From assembly GCF_002993885.1 (NCBI RefSeq), contig NZ_CM009578.1:2393751-2457750 (forward strand): a DNA stretch of 64,000 bases, read 5' to 3'. The stretch is from Sphingopyxis lindanitolerans. Its GTDB lineage: Bacteria > Pseudomonadota > Alphaproteobacteria > Sphingomonadales > Sphingomonadaceae. Positions 54,756 to 62,827 of the stretch are shown here, piece after piece (position 1 is the first letter of the stretch; every line of letters starts with the position of its first letter). The position numbers and the translations under genes are program-made. A model generated the notes under the pieces. It was not told the DNA's origin and made no database searches. It saw only the letters and a program-made list of their open reading frames with translations.

Positions 54756-55238
54756 ATGCGCAAGGATCGACAAAAACCCCCCACCATCCTTTTCCTTTGC
54801 CTCGGCAACATCTGCCGTTCGCCGCTGGCCGAAGGCGCGGCGCGGACGGCGTTCGCCGCCGCCGGGATCGATGCGGTGCTCGATTCGGCCGGCACCGGCG
54901 ACTGGCATGTCGGCCATCCCCCCGACGCCCGCGCGCAGGCCGAGGCGCGGCGGCGCGGCGTCGATATCTCGGACCTGCGCGCGCGCCAGCTTTCGCCCGA
55001 AGATTTCCGCCGTTTCGACCTGATCCTCGCCGCCGATATGAATAATCTGCGCGACGCGCGGGCGATCCGGCCCGCCGATGCGACCGCGACGCTTGCGCTG
55101 ATGTTCGATCGCGTGCCCGGCCGCGAGGGCGAGAGCGTCGCCGATCCCTTTTATGGCGACGACGACGGCTTCGCGGCGACGTGGGACGACGTCAGCGCGG
55201 TCGCGTCGGCGCTCGTCGCCTCCTCCACAAGCGGATAG
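54756..55238 (+). CDS. Low-molecular-weight protein-tyrosine phosphatase
   Basis: 160 residues. P-loop CLGNICRS with nucleophile Cys15 and Arg21, and the general-acid motif DPFYGDD. It dephosphorylates phosphotyrosine, in bacteria often linked to capsule or exopolysaccharide control. GAGAGGA lies 6 bases before the ATG. The last 88 bases overlap the convergent thpR gene. Confidence 0.93.
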   Translation: MRKDRQKPPTILFLCLGNICRSPLAEGAARTAFAAAGIDAVLDSAGTGDWHVGHPPDARAQAEARRRGVDISDLRARQLSPEDFRRFDLILAADMNNLRDARAIRPADATATLALMFDRVPGREGESVADPFYGDDDGFAATWDDVSAVASALVASSTSG

Positions 55239-55762
55239 CGCGCGACGGGGTGATAGCGCGAACCGCCATGGCCCATCGCGCTTTCATAAAGCGTGACATG
55301 GCCGAACAGGAACGGCGGGCTCGCCAGGTCGCTGCTCTGCGCGAGGAATGGCGCGACCGGCCCCGATCCGCGGTTCAGCCGCGCCAGCGTGATATGCGGC
55401 ACGAATGCCCGCGTTTCGGGCGCGATCCCGACTCGTGCCAGCCGTTGGTCGACCTTGCGGTGCAGCGCCGCGAGCGGCGCATGCGGCCCGGCCCCCGCCC
55501 ACACCATATGCGGCCGTCCCTGCCGTTCGAACAGGCCGACCCCGTCGATGCGCGCGCGAATCGCGGGGGCGTGAAGGCTGCCGAGCGCCGCGGCGATATC
55601 CTCGGCGCTGTGCCGGTCGACCTCGCCGATGAAGCGTAGGGTCAGGTGAAGCTGTGCGTCGTCCTGCCAGCGCGCGCCCGAAATACCGTGCATCGCGGCG
55701 ATCAGCGCCGCGCGAATCGGGCGGGGCGGACGCAGCGCGACGAACAGGCGGTGGGTGGACAT
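55151..55762 (-). CDS. thpR: RNA 2',3'-cyclic phosphodiesterase (2'-5' RNA ligase family)
   Basis: 203 residues. The two HxTx motifs that form the active site are present: LHLTLRFIGEV and VPHITLARLN. It opens cyclic phosphates at RNA ends; the cell role is unclear. ATG 55762 (MSTHRLFVALRPP) is the family start. The C-terminal 29 residues lie antisense to the phosphatase gene and are probably unconserved. Confidence 0.9.
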   Translation of the reverse strand: MSTHRLFVALRPPRPIRAALIAAMHGISGARWQDDAQLHLTLRFIGEVDRHSAEDIAAALGSLHAPAIRARIDGVGLFERQGRPHMVWAGAGPHAPLAALHRKVDQRLARVGIAPETRAFVPHITLARLNRGSGPVAPFLAQSSDLASPPFLFGHVTLYESAMGHGGSRYHPVARYPLVEEATSADATALTSSHVAAKPSSSP

Positions 55763-55814
55763 GGCGCGGACAGCATAAGCGGTTGGAGCGGGGACGGCCA
55801 GCGGGGCTGCGTGA

Positions 55815-56055
55815 TGCGCGCAGAGACGCAGAGATCGCAGAGATTCTTGCCTTACGCAAAGACGCGGAGGATTCGGCAAAAAGAGCTGTGTGCTCCCGCG
55901 AAGGCGGGAGCCCATCTCCAGCCCGTGCAAGATGAAACCGACCGGAGATTGGTCCCCGTCTTAGCGGGGACACGCAAATCCCTCATTCGACATCGGCCCT
56001 TCCCCGCCTCTCCACGTGAACCAAGATCTCCGCGATCTCTGCGCCTCTGCGCGCA
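55815..56055. repeat. Dispersed inverted repeat with 30-base arms and inner hairpins
   Basis: The arm at 55815-55844 (GCGCGCAGAGACGCAGAGATC core) matches the complement of 56026-56055 with two mismatches. Between the arms lie two further hairpins, 55893-55910 (CTCCCGCGAAGGCGGGAG) and 55952-55971 (GTCCCCGTCTTAGCGGGGAC). The unit has no gene and fills most of the 411-base gap 55763-56173. Confidence 0.65.
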
Positions 56056-56173
56056 TTATTCCGGCTTTCACGCTCCAATTCGCCCCCCCTTCCGGTTTCG
56101 CTTGAAACGCGCGGGCAAAATCCCGATATTGCCCATACGGCGGGGATCGTCCGGCCGGTGATGGAGATTTACA

Positions 56174-56905
56174 ATGGCGAATTGGAACGACCCCAATATG
56201 GCGGCGTCCGGCTTCCCAGGCAGCGCGAGCGCAATGGATCAGGCCGTCGATGCCGGCCTGCGGTCGTACATGCTGTCAGTATATAATTATATGGGTTCGG
56301 GCGTGCTGCTGACCGGCATCGTCGCGATGCTTGCCTATAATTCGGGTTTCACCCTGTCGCTGGTCGGCAGCCCGCTGATGTGGGTGGTGATGCTCGCGCC
56401 GCTGGCGTTTGTGCTGGTGCTGAGCTTCGGGATCAACAAGCTGTCGACGACCGCCGCGCAGATGCTCTTCTGGGCCTATGCCGCGGTGATGGGCCTGTCG
56501 ATGTCGACGATCTTCCTGGCCTTTACCCAGACCTCGATCGCGCAGACCTTCTTCGCGACCGCGGCGGCCTTCCTTGGCCTCAGCCTCTATGGCTATACGA
56601 CCAAGAAGGATCTGTCGGGTTTCGGCACCTTCCTGATCATGGGCGTCGTCGGCATTCTCGTCGCGCTGCTGCTCAATGCCTTCATCTTCCATTCGGGCGC
56701 CTTCGCAACCGCGATCAGCGCCGTCGGCGTGCTGCTGTTCGCGGGCCTCACCGCCTATGACACGCAGAAGATCAAGAGCATGTATTTCTATGTCCGCGGG
56801 ACCGACTTCGTCGGCAAGTCGGTGGTGATGGGCGCGCTGACGCTCTACCTCGACTTCGTCAACATGTTCACCTTCCTGCTCAACCTGCTGGGCAACCGCA
56901 ACTGA
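56174..56905 (+). CDS. Bax inhibitor-1 family membrane protein
   Basis: 243 residues, seven predicted membrane segments. N-terminal cytoplasmic stretch with AVDAGLRSYMLSVYNYMGSG, the family opening; the ending TLYLDFVNMFTFLLNLLGNRN is characteristic. BI-1 proteins are proposed to leak calcium or protons and to interact with FtsH; the bacterial role is not settled. Confidence 0.93.
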   Translation: MANWNDPNMAASGFPGSASAMDQAVDAGLRSYMLSVYNYMGSGVLLTGIVAMLAYNSGFTLSLVGSPLMWVVMLAPLAFVLVLSFGINKLSTTAAQMLFWAYAAVMGLSMSTIFLAFTQTSIAQTFFATAAAFLGLSLYGYTTKKDLSGFGTFLIMGVVGILVALLLNAFIFHSGAFATAISAVGVLLFAGLTAYDTQKIKSMYFYVRGTDFVGKSVVMGALTLYLDFVNMFTFLLNLLGNRN

Positions 56906-56930
56906 GCCGAGGGACATCGCAACGAACAAG

Positions 56931-56962
56931 AAGCCCGGCGAAGCGATTCGCCGGGCTTTTTC
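56931..56962 (+). terminator. Terminator of the BI-1 gene
   Basis: A 12-bp stem AAGCCCGGCGAA/TTCGCCGGGCTT (56931-56942, 56947-56958) with loop GCGA, then a T-rich stretch. The central 12 bases GCGAAGCGATTCGC are shared with the exbD terminator. Confidence 0.88.
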
Positions 56963-57002
56963 TTTGGGAACAGATGGCTGTTTTGACTGATACCAGCCGT
57001 CG

Positions 57003-57020
57003 CCCCCGCCTGCGCGGGGA
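57003..57020. repeat. REP-like short GC hairpin
   Basis: CCCCCGCCTGCGCGGGGA, same family as 51685, in the gap before the GST stop. Confidence 0.6.
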
Positions 57021-57043
57021 TGACGGTTTGTAGCTCCATCCGT

Positions 57044-57679
57044 TCACGCCGGCTTCGCCGGCTGCATCTCGGCGATCAGCGCATTGTCGATGTCCTTCGC
57101 GCGCTTGTAGCCCGCGCGGTCGCGCAGCGGCGCGACATAGGCCTCGAACGCCGGGCGCGAGGGGATGGTGCCGAATTGCAGCCCCCAGTCGATCTGGCTG
57201 CCGACATAGACGTCGGCGGCGCTGAAGCGATCGCCGGCGACGAACGCCTTGTCCGCCACCGCGCTTTCCAGCGCATCGAGCGCGGCGCCCAGTGAGCCGA
57301 AGCCCGCCATGCGCTGCTGGTCGCCATCGGGTTCGATCCCAAAGGATTTGGCGGTGATCGCCTGTTCGACCGGCCCCGCGGTGAAGAAGAGCCAGCGATA
57401 ATAATCGGCGCGGTCGGCCGCCGCCGGCGCCAGCCCCGCCGCGGGAAAAGCGTCGGCCAGATAGGCGCAGATCGCGGCGCATTCGGTGACGGTCCGGCCA
57501 TGGTGGACGATCGCCGGAACCTTGCCCATCGGGTTGATCGCCAGATAGGCCGGATCCTTCATCGAGGTGCCATAGCCCAGAATCTGCGTTTCATAGGGCG
57601 CCCCCACCTCTTCGAGCATCCAGCGGACGATCTGCCCGCGCGACATGGGGTTGGTATAGAATATCAGCGCGTCGGCCAT
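57044..57679 (-). CDS. Glutathione S-transferase
   Basis: 211 residues. N-terminal thioredoxin-like domain (IFYTNPMSRGQIVRWMLEEVG, NPMGKVPAIVHHGRTVTECAAICAYLAD with the cis-Pro and the glutathione Glu-Cys/Ser position) and an all-helical C-terminal domain with FVAGDRFSAADVYVGSQI. It conjugates or reduces electrophiles with glutathione. ATG 57679 follows AAGGGAG. Confidence 0.92.
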   Translation of the reverse strand: MADALIFYTNPMSRGQIVRWMLEEVGAPYETQILGYGTSMKDPAYLAINPMGKVPAIVHHGRTVTECAAICAYLADAFPAAGLAPAAADRADYYRWLFFTAGPVEQAITAKSFGIEPDGDQQRMAGFGSLGAALDALESAVADKAFVAGDRFSAADVYVGSQIDWGLQFGTIPSRPAFEAYVAPLRDRAGYKRAKDIDNALIAEMQPAKPA

Positions 57680-57779
57680 CGCGGCTCTCCCTTCTTGGCG
57701 AATCGGATTGGAACATAGCAGGAACGATTGCCCGCATCCAACACCTTGTTTTGTCATGCCAGCGGGCTAAGGCAAAGCG

Positions 57780-58541
57780 ATGAGCGACGAACGCATCTGG
57801 ACCGCCGCCGTGCTGGTGATCGGCGACGAGATTCTCTCGGGCCGCACCCAGGACAAGAATGTGTCGCAGATCGCGACCTGGCTCGACGTGCAGGGCATCC
57901 GCCTGCGCGAGGTGCGCATCGTTCCTGATGTCGAGGCGGAGATCGTCGACGCCCTCAATGCGATCCGCGCGCGCTACGATTATGTCTTCACCACCGGCGG
58001 GATCGGCCCGACGCACGACGACATCACCGTCGACGCGGTCGCGAAGGCGCTCGGCGTCGGGGTCGTCATCCACCCCGACGCGCGCGCGATCCTCGAACGC
58101 TATTACACCGCGCGCGGCAGCGAACTGACCGAAGCGCGGCTGCGCATGGCGCGCGTTCCGGGCGGCGCCGACCTGATCCCGAACCGCATGTCGGGCGCGC
58201 CGGGCATCCGCATCGGCAATCTTTTCGTCATGGCGGGGGTGCCGCACATCACCGCGGGGATGCTCGATGCGCTGACCGGCGAGCTCGAGGGTGGCGCGCC
58301 GCTCGTCGCGCACACGATCGGTGCCTGGGCTCCCGAAAGCGAGATCGCCGACCTGCTCCGCCGCGGCGAAAAGGAGCATCCGGGGGTTGCGATCGGCAGC
58401 TACCCCTTCTTTCGCGAAGGCAAGGTCGGCGCGAATTTCGTCATTCGTTCGATCGACGGCGACGCGGTCGCGGCGTGCGCGGCGATGCTGACCGCCGGGT
58501 TCGAAGCGATCGGCTATGCGGTGACCGACGGCGGTATCTGA
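57780..58541 (+). CDS. CinA-type molybdopterin-binding-fold protein
   Basis: 253 residues, the N-terminal MoCF/CinA domain only: AVLVIGDEILSGRTQDKNVSQIATWL and FTTGGIGPTHDDITVDAVAKALG. Full CinA has an extra C-terminal nicotinamide-nucleotide amidase domain that is absent here. Stand-alone forms are common in alphaproteobacteria and may act on nucleotide pyrophosphates. It is divergent from the GST gene. Confidence 0.88.
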   Translation: MSDERIWTAAVLVIGDEILSGRTQDKNVSQIATWLDVQGIRLREVRIVPDVEAEIVDALNAIRARYDYVFTTGGIGPTHDDITVDAVAKALGVGVVIHPDARAILERYYTARGSELTEARLRMARVPGGADLIPNRMSGAPGIRIGNLFVMAGVPHITAGMLDALTGELEGGAPLVAHTIGAWAPESEIADLLRRGEKEHPGVAIGSYPFFREGKVGANFVIRSIDGDAVAACAAMLTAGFEAIGYAVTDGGI

Positions 58542-58625
58542 TCAGCCGCCGCCGCGGCCGCCGTCGTTTGGCTTTTCCCGGATTGGCCCTGGCGGCGCCG
58601 GTTCTCCATCGTGCGTGGTCGACAG

Positions 58626-59402
58626 ATGAAACTCGAAATCTCCGTCTCCCTGACCTATCGCCTGCCCGAGCCGGTCGACCTGATGCTCCAGGTCGAAGCC
58701 GCGAGCGGCGGCGGCCAGCATGTCGAAAGCGCATCGCTCGACCTTGGCGAGCCCGAGCTTTTCTCGCGCGTTCCCGCGAGCGACGGGACGTGCGAGCCGG
58801 TCTGGATGCGCACGTCGGGCATGCTGCGCGCCGCCTATCGCGCGACCGTCGCGATCGATCGCCCCATGGTCGATTTCCGCGCCCTGCCCGAAGTCCCGCT
58901 GCACCGGCTGCCCGCGGCGGCGGTCCCCTATCTCAACGAATCGCGCTATTGCCCGTCGAACAAGTTCCACGCCTTCGTCGAGCGGCGTTTTGGCGAACGC
59001 ACCGGCGGCGCAAAGATCGGTGCGATGCGCGACTGGATCGAGAGCCGCTTCACCTATGTCGCGGGGGCGAGCACATCGGACACCGGCGCGCTCGACAGCT
59101 TCGTCGAACGGCGCGGCGTGTGCCGCGACTATGCGCATGTGATGATCGCGCTCGCGCGTTCGGCGCATATCCCGGCGCGCATGGCGAGCGTCTATGCGCT
59201 CGGCGTGAAACCGCAGGATTTCCACGCGGTGGCCGAGGTCTATCTGGCGGGCGACTGGCATATGGTCGATGCGACGGGGATGACCCGGCCGACCGAGACC
59301 GCCCGCATCTGCGTCGGCCGCGACGCGGCGGACATCGCCTTCCTCACCGCCTATCGCGAGATCGAACTGGTCGAGCAGACGGTGCGGGTGGAAAAAGCCT
59401 GA
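58626..59402 (+). CDS. Transglutaminase-like cysteine protease family protein
   Basis: 258 residues. The papain-like triad is visible: Cys in ERRGVCRDYAHVMIALAR, His in DFHAVAEVYL and Asp in MVDATGMTRP. The N-terminal 100 residues form a beta-rich domain. Members are usually cytoplasmic; some ligate or cleave glutamine side chains. No signal peptide. ATG 58626 is used; a GTG at 58611 is possible. No strong ribosome-binding site at either. Confidence 0.85.
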   Translation: MKLEISVSLTYRLPEPVDLMLQVEAASGGGQHVESASLDLGEPELFSRVPASDGTCEPVWMRTSGMLRAAYRATVAIDRPMVDFRALPEVPLHRLPAAAVPYLNESRYCPSNKFHAFVERRFGERTGGAKIGAMRDWIESRFTYVAGASTSDTGALDSFVERRGVCRDYAHVMIALARSAHIPARMASVYALGVKPQDFHAVAEVYLAGDWHMVDATGMTRPTETARICVGRDAADIAFLTAYREIELVEQTVRVEKA

Positions 59403-59707
59403 AAACCGGCCCGGCGCGGCAAAGCCACACCGTCGATCCTCGCCGCGCGAAGTCGGCCGAGCTTTCGCTGATCGCGATTTAGCGTGGTTAAATCGCGGTG
59501 GTGAAGGGAATCTAATAATTCAGACAAAGTTGTGATAATTCAATAAGATGACTTGATACTATAATTTAGAGGCCCCCAAGAAAGCCCCTGTCAGATCTTG
59601 ACTTAAAAGTCCGGGGGTTTGATTCCGGACGCGGCTCGCTGGCCGGTTCTCTCCTCCACAGACGTCAATAGAATGTCCCGCCCGATTGTTCGAGCGGGAC
59701 GAGTTTC
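59403..59707. other. AT-rich boundary before the gene-fragment region
   Basis: 305 bases. Composition drops sharply to AT-rich between about 59505 and 59570, then returns. A short stretch at 59600-59640 looks superficially tRNA-like but does not fold. It probably marks the junction between core sequence and inserted, decaying sequence. Confidence 0.5.
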
Positions 59708-59836
59708 TCAGTCGCCGTTTTTGCGATTGGTCCGGGACCAGATGGGGCTGAATTCCTTGCCGCCTTCGCCCTCGAAGAGGTTCGCGTAGATCGGAGCGGC
59801 GAAGCTCGGATCGTCGAGCTTCAGCCCGAGATATCG
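59708..59836 (-). pseudogene. C-terminal fragment of a DUF736 protein
   Basis: The frame ends with [20 protein letters not shown], then [14 protein letters not shown], the C-terminal signature of DUF736, a family found with conjugation and plasmid genes in alphaproteobacteria. The N-terminal 60 or so residues are missing; upstream the sequence turns into a ParB frame. A deletion joined the two. Confidence 0.6.
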
Positions 59837-60333
59837 CGCACCTCGATATAAATGCGTCCGCCCTTGCGCTTGGGTGCTTGGCGAAATTCCCATGACCGGA
59901 AATAGTCGCCTGTGGGCAGAACGGCGACATCGCTCCATCCCTCTTCCAGAAACCGCGCGCGCCGCGCCTCGACGGCGGCAAGCTGCGCCGCCCAGAAGGC
60001 ATCGCTGTCGGCAAAATAGCGCTCGTCGCCGAACAGGTCGGCGATGATCGCAAGACCGCTCGCCTCGATGTCAAACAGAGCATGATCGGCCTTGATCGCA
60101 CCGCCGCCGAACAGCCAGCCTTTGAGCTGGTTTCCCTGCGGGCAATAAGCGTCGGCATCGTCGAACAACGCCAGCCACGCGCGTTGCTGGCTTTTGCACG
60201 CCATCGTCAGATGCCGCACGGTGCCCGAACTGATCTTTTCCTTCGCGTAAAGCGAGCGGATGCGCGGGAGCAGATTGCCCAGCGCAAGGATGCGCTTGAC
60301 CATCGGCTCGGGCATTCCGAACGTATCGGCAAT
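59821..60333 (-). pseudogene. Internal fragment of a plasmid-type ParB protein
   Basis: About 170 residues: IADTFGMPEPMVKRILALGN (end of the DNA-binding helix-turn-helix), [40 protein letters not shown] and a C-terminal [12 protein letters not shown]. This is the large ParB-like protein of sphingomonad and Caulobacter plasmids. The nuclease/partition N-terminal domain and the last 200 or more residues are lacking. It is fused at the N side to P-type ATPase sequence and cut at the C side by DUF736 sequence. Confidence 0.7.
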
Positions 60334-60912
60334 GCCCAGGCTACGCGCCCGAAGAAGAAGCGCGGCGATAGCAGCGAAGGCGATGCCGCCTTACGCGACC
60401 GACCAGACGAGCAACGCGCGCGGCATAAGGGCGCTGTCTGACGCGCGCGGCGGTCGCTGCATCACGCCCTCCTCCTCGGTTTCGGCCTCAAACACCAGCG
60501 AACAGACGGGATCGGTGATCATCTCGAGCAGCGCGATGTGGATGGGCCCGAGAAGGATCGGGAAACCGAGCAGCAGCGGCGCGAGCGCAAGCCCCGCGAT
60601 CGGGACGTGCACCGCGACGATGAATCCCATCGCCTTGCGCAGATTGTCGAATATCCGGCGTCCGAGGCGGATTGCAGTTACAATAGAGCCGAAATCATCG
60701 TCGAGCAGAACGATCGAGGAAGCTTCGCGCGCGACGTCGGTGCCGCGCCCACCCATTGCCACCCCTATGTGAGCAGCCTTGAGCGACGGCGCATCGTTGA
60801 CGCCGTCGCCCGTCATTCCGACAATCTCCCCCGCCGCCTTGAAGGCCTCGACGATGCGCAGCTTCTGTTCGGGCATGATGCGCGCAAAAATCGTGATGCG
60901 AGGCAGCCCGAG
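60334..60912 (-). pseudogene. C-terminal fragment of a cation P-type ATPase with a nonsense codon
   Basis: It starts inside the P domain (ITIFARIMPEQKLRIVEAFK) and has the hinge motif MTGDGVNDAPSLKAAHIGVA, then membrane helices including ITDPVCSLVFEAE, like calcium or multi-metal P-type ATPases. The phosphorylation DKTGT site and the N domain are lost. At 60391-60393 a TAA stop interrupts SVA and GGIAFAAIAALLL, which are in the same frame; CAA to TAA is the simplest explanation. After RARSLG the frame runs directly into ParB sequence. Confidence 0.7.
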
Positions 60913-60914
60913 CG

Positions 60915-61064
60915 ATGATCGAAGCGACCCATATCTCGAAGCTCCTCGCCGGCTACCGCCGTGAACCCGCCGCAAATATAGAGGCCGTTACGGGCGTTCT
61001 CGGTGCCCTGTCGGCCATGGCTGCGGATCTAGAGAAAGCAGCGACGCGACAAGGATGTCGGTGA
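60915..61064 (+). pseudogene. Possible fragment of an ATP-grasp acyl-CoA synthetase
   Basis: MIEATHISKLLAGYRREPAA, then NIEAVTGVLGALSAMA, resembles the GYRG-x-P-AD-(8)-L-x-x-LS-x-L block of ADP-forming acetate-CoA ligases and related acyltransferases. It is short, and only about 40 residues match. The orientation is opposite to its neighbours. It appears cut on both sides. Confidence 0.4.
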
Positions 61065-61182
61065 TGCTGTCCTCACGAAAGCGCCGCTTGAGATGCTCCT
61101 CAAGATCGAGAAACTCGGCGATGAGGCTGGGCAACCGGTTCGCAAGATCGCATGGCGATGTGAAGATGGGCGCAATCGACAA
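60988..61182 (-). pseudogene. N-terminal fragment of an unrecognised protein
   Basis: MSIAPIFTSPCDLANRLPSL, continuing LDLEEHLKRRFREDSITDIL, has the character of a real N-terminus with a conserved acidic RFREDSITD helix, and I think it belongs to a family seen on plasmids, but I cannot name it. After about residue 50 (near 61033) the frame becomes antisense to the synthetase fragment, so a junction is inferred there. Confidence 0.4.
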
Positions 61183-61628
61183 AACTCTTCCCCCGTTTTA
61201 CCCGGTCTAACGCGTTACGCAGTGCCAAGGCACTCCGCGCGGAGCGGCACCATGAACCCAGCAGCAATAATCCTCTTGTTAATTGATGACCGCTTCGGGG
61301 GCATCTGGCGGGCGGTTTCAACGACCGACTTCGTGAAGGGTTTCGGGCGCTTCAGCGTACGAAAGCCTCTGATGGAGGAACCCGCGTGGGCTCTGAGACT
61401 GAGCTATGGGGATTTGCGCTTTGGGCTGGTCGGGAGGACGCCGTGGACAGTTGCAACGACCGAGGTGACAGCGCGAGACACGGCCTCGACCGTCATGATC
61501 GAGGTCTGGAACGTCGAACCGTCGTCTTTCGGCGGACGTGTGGCAACGCGCTGAGGCGATCGGCGCAAGCCGGCCCGTTGGCCAGCGCCGGCATCGCTCG
61601 GTCATTCTTGTGGATAAGCCATGCCGGG
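61183..61628. other. Region between gene fragments and the IS91 transposase
   Basis: 446 bases. One plus-strand frame (61252-61554) would encode 100 residues without recognisable features or a ribosome-binding site; I do not call it. The part next to the transposase stop probably includes the 3' (origin) end of the IS91 element, but no motif can be fixed by eye. Confidence 0.4.
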
Positions 61629-62823
61629 TCATGACGCGATCGTCCGGATCGGCACGACGGCACTCGGCGGCGCACGGGGCTGGCGCCAGCGGGCGAAGAC
61701 CTCGATCACAATCATCCTGCCTCCGCAGCACGGGCATGGCGGTACCGGATCGACGGCCTCATTGATCAGCGTATCCTCAGGATCCGGCACAACATTGAGC
61801 AGCTCGCCGGCGAGCGCGAGGCTGGCCCTCCGGGCAGAGCCGGCGAGCAGGCCATAGTGGCGGATGCGATGGAACCCTCGCGGCAGGACATGGAGCAGGA
61901 ATCGGCGGATGAACTCGTCGGCGCTGAGCGTCATGACGCGTTGGCGGTCGGCGCCGTCGCGGCGGTAATCCTTGTAGCGCATGGTCACGCCGGCATCGCC
62001 GAACGCGAGCAGGCGCCGGTTCGATATGGCGACGCGGTGAGTATAGCGCGACAGATAGGCCAGCACGGCCTCGGGCCCGGCGAACGGCGGCTTGGCGTAG
62101 ACGACCCAGCGCTTCTTCCTGACCGGCGACAGATGGCGGAGGAATGCCCGGCGTTCGGCGAGCGGCGCCATCGCACCGAAGAAGCTGAGCCGATGGGCAT
62201 CGTACAGCGCCAGCAGCTGGGTCAGGAACAGGCGGCGGAACAGCCGCCCGAGTACGCGCACCCGGCAGCAGGAACGCGGGCCGCGACGATATCCACCGAC
62301 TGCCGTCGGGAGCGATACCGCCGCCGGGCACGATCATATGCACATGCGGGTGGTGCGTCATCGCCGATCCCCAAGTGTGGAGCACAGCGGTGATGCCGAT
62401 CCGGGCGCCAAGATGCCTGGGGTCGGCAGCGATGGTCAGCATCGTGGCAGAAGCCGCCCGGAACAGGAGATCATAGACCACCGCCTTGTTGTGGAACGCG
62501 ATGTCGGCGACCTCGGCGGGCAGCGTGAACACGACATGGAAATAGCCGACCGGGAGAAGATCGGCCTCCCGCGCCTCGAGCCAGGTGCGCGCGGCGGCGC
62601 CCTGGCACTTGGGGCAGTGACGGTTGCGGCAGCTGTTATAGGCCATGCGCCAATGGCCGCAGTCTTCGCAGGCCTCGACATGGCCGCCCAGCGCCGCCGT
62701 CCGGCATTGCTCGATCGCCGACATGACCTTGAGTTGCTGGAGACTGAGATGCCCGGCATAGGCGGCCCGATAGGCGGGGCCTGCGCTCCGGAAGATATCG
62801 GCGACCTCGAGCGAGGTCTGCAC
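61629..62823 (-). pseudogene. IS91-family transposase, frameshifted
   Basis: Y2 rolling-circle transposase. Part 1 starts at GTG 62823: a zinc finger ACEDCGHWRMAYNSCRNRHCPKCQ and the HUH motif MTHHPHVHMIVPGGG. Part 2 (from 62261 down) has the two-tyrosine motif AYLSRYTHRVAISNRR and a C-terminal CPCCGG finger. Dropping one G from GGG at 62261-62263 (CCC on the plus strand) joins FLLP to VRVLGRLFRRLF. Without it, part 1 ends out of frame and lacks the tyrosines. Confidence 0.85.
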
Positions 62824-62827
62824 CGAC

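Noticed and set aside
51544..56960. Shared GCGAAGCGATTCGC core of two terminators as a specific regulatory element
   Set aside because: A stable stem with a GCGA loop easily arises independently; two copies are not enough evidence.
59600..59645. tRNA-like stretch with a GTTTGATTCC segment
   Set aside because: The presumed T loop is ten bases, no anticodon stem pairs around CTTAAAA, and no acceptor stem is present.
61252..61554. 100-codon plus-strand frame as a gene
   Set aside because: No ribosome-binding site, no recognisable motif, and it lies in a region of fragments next to an IS end.
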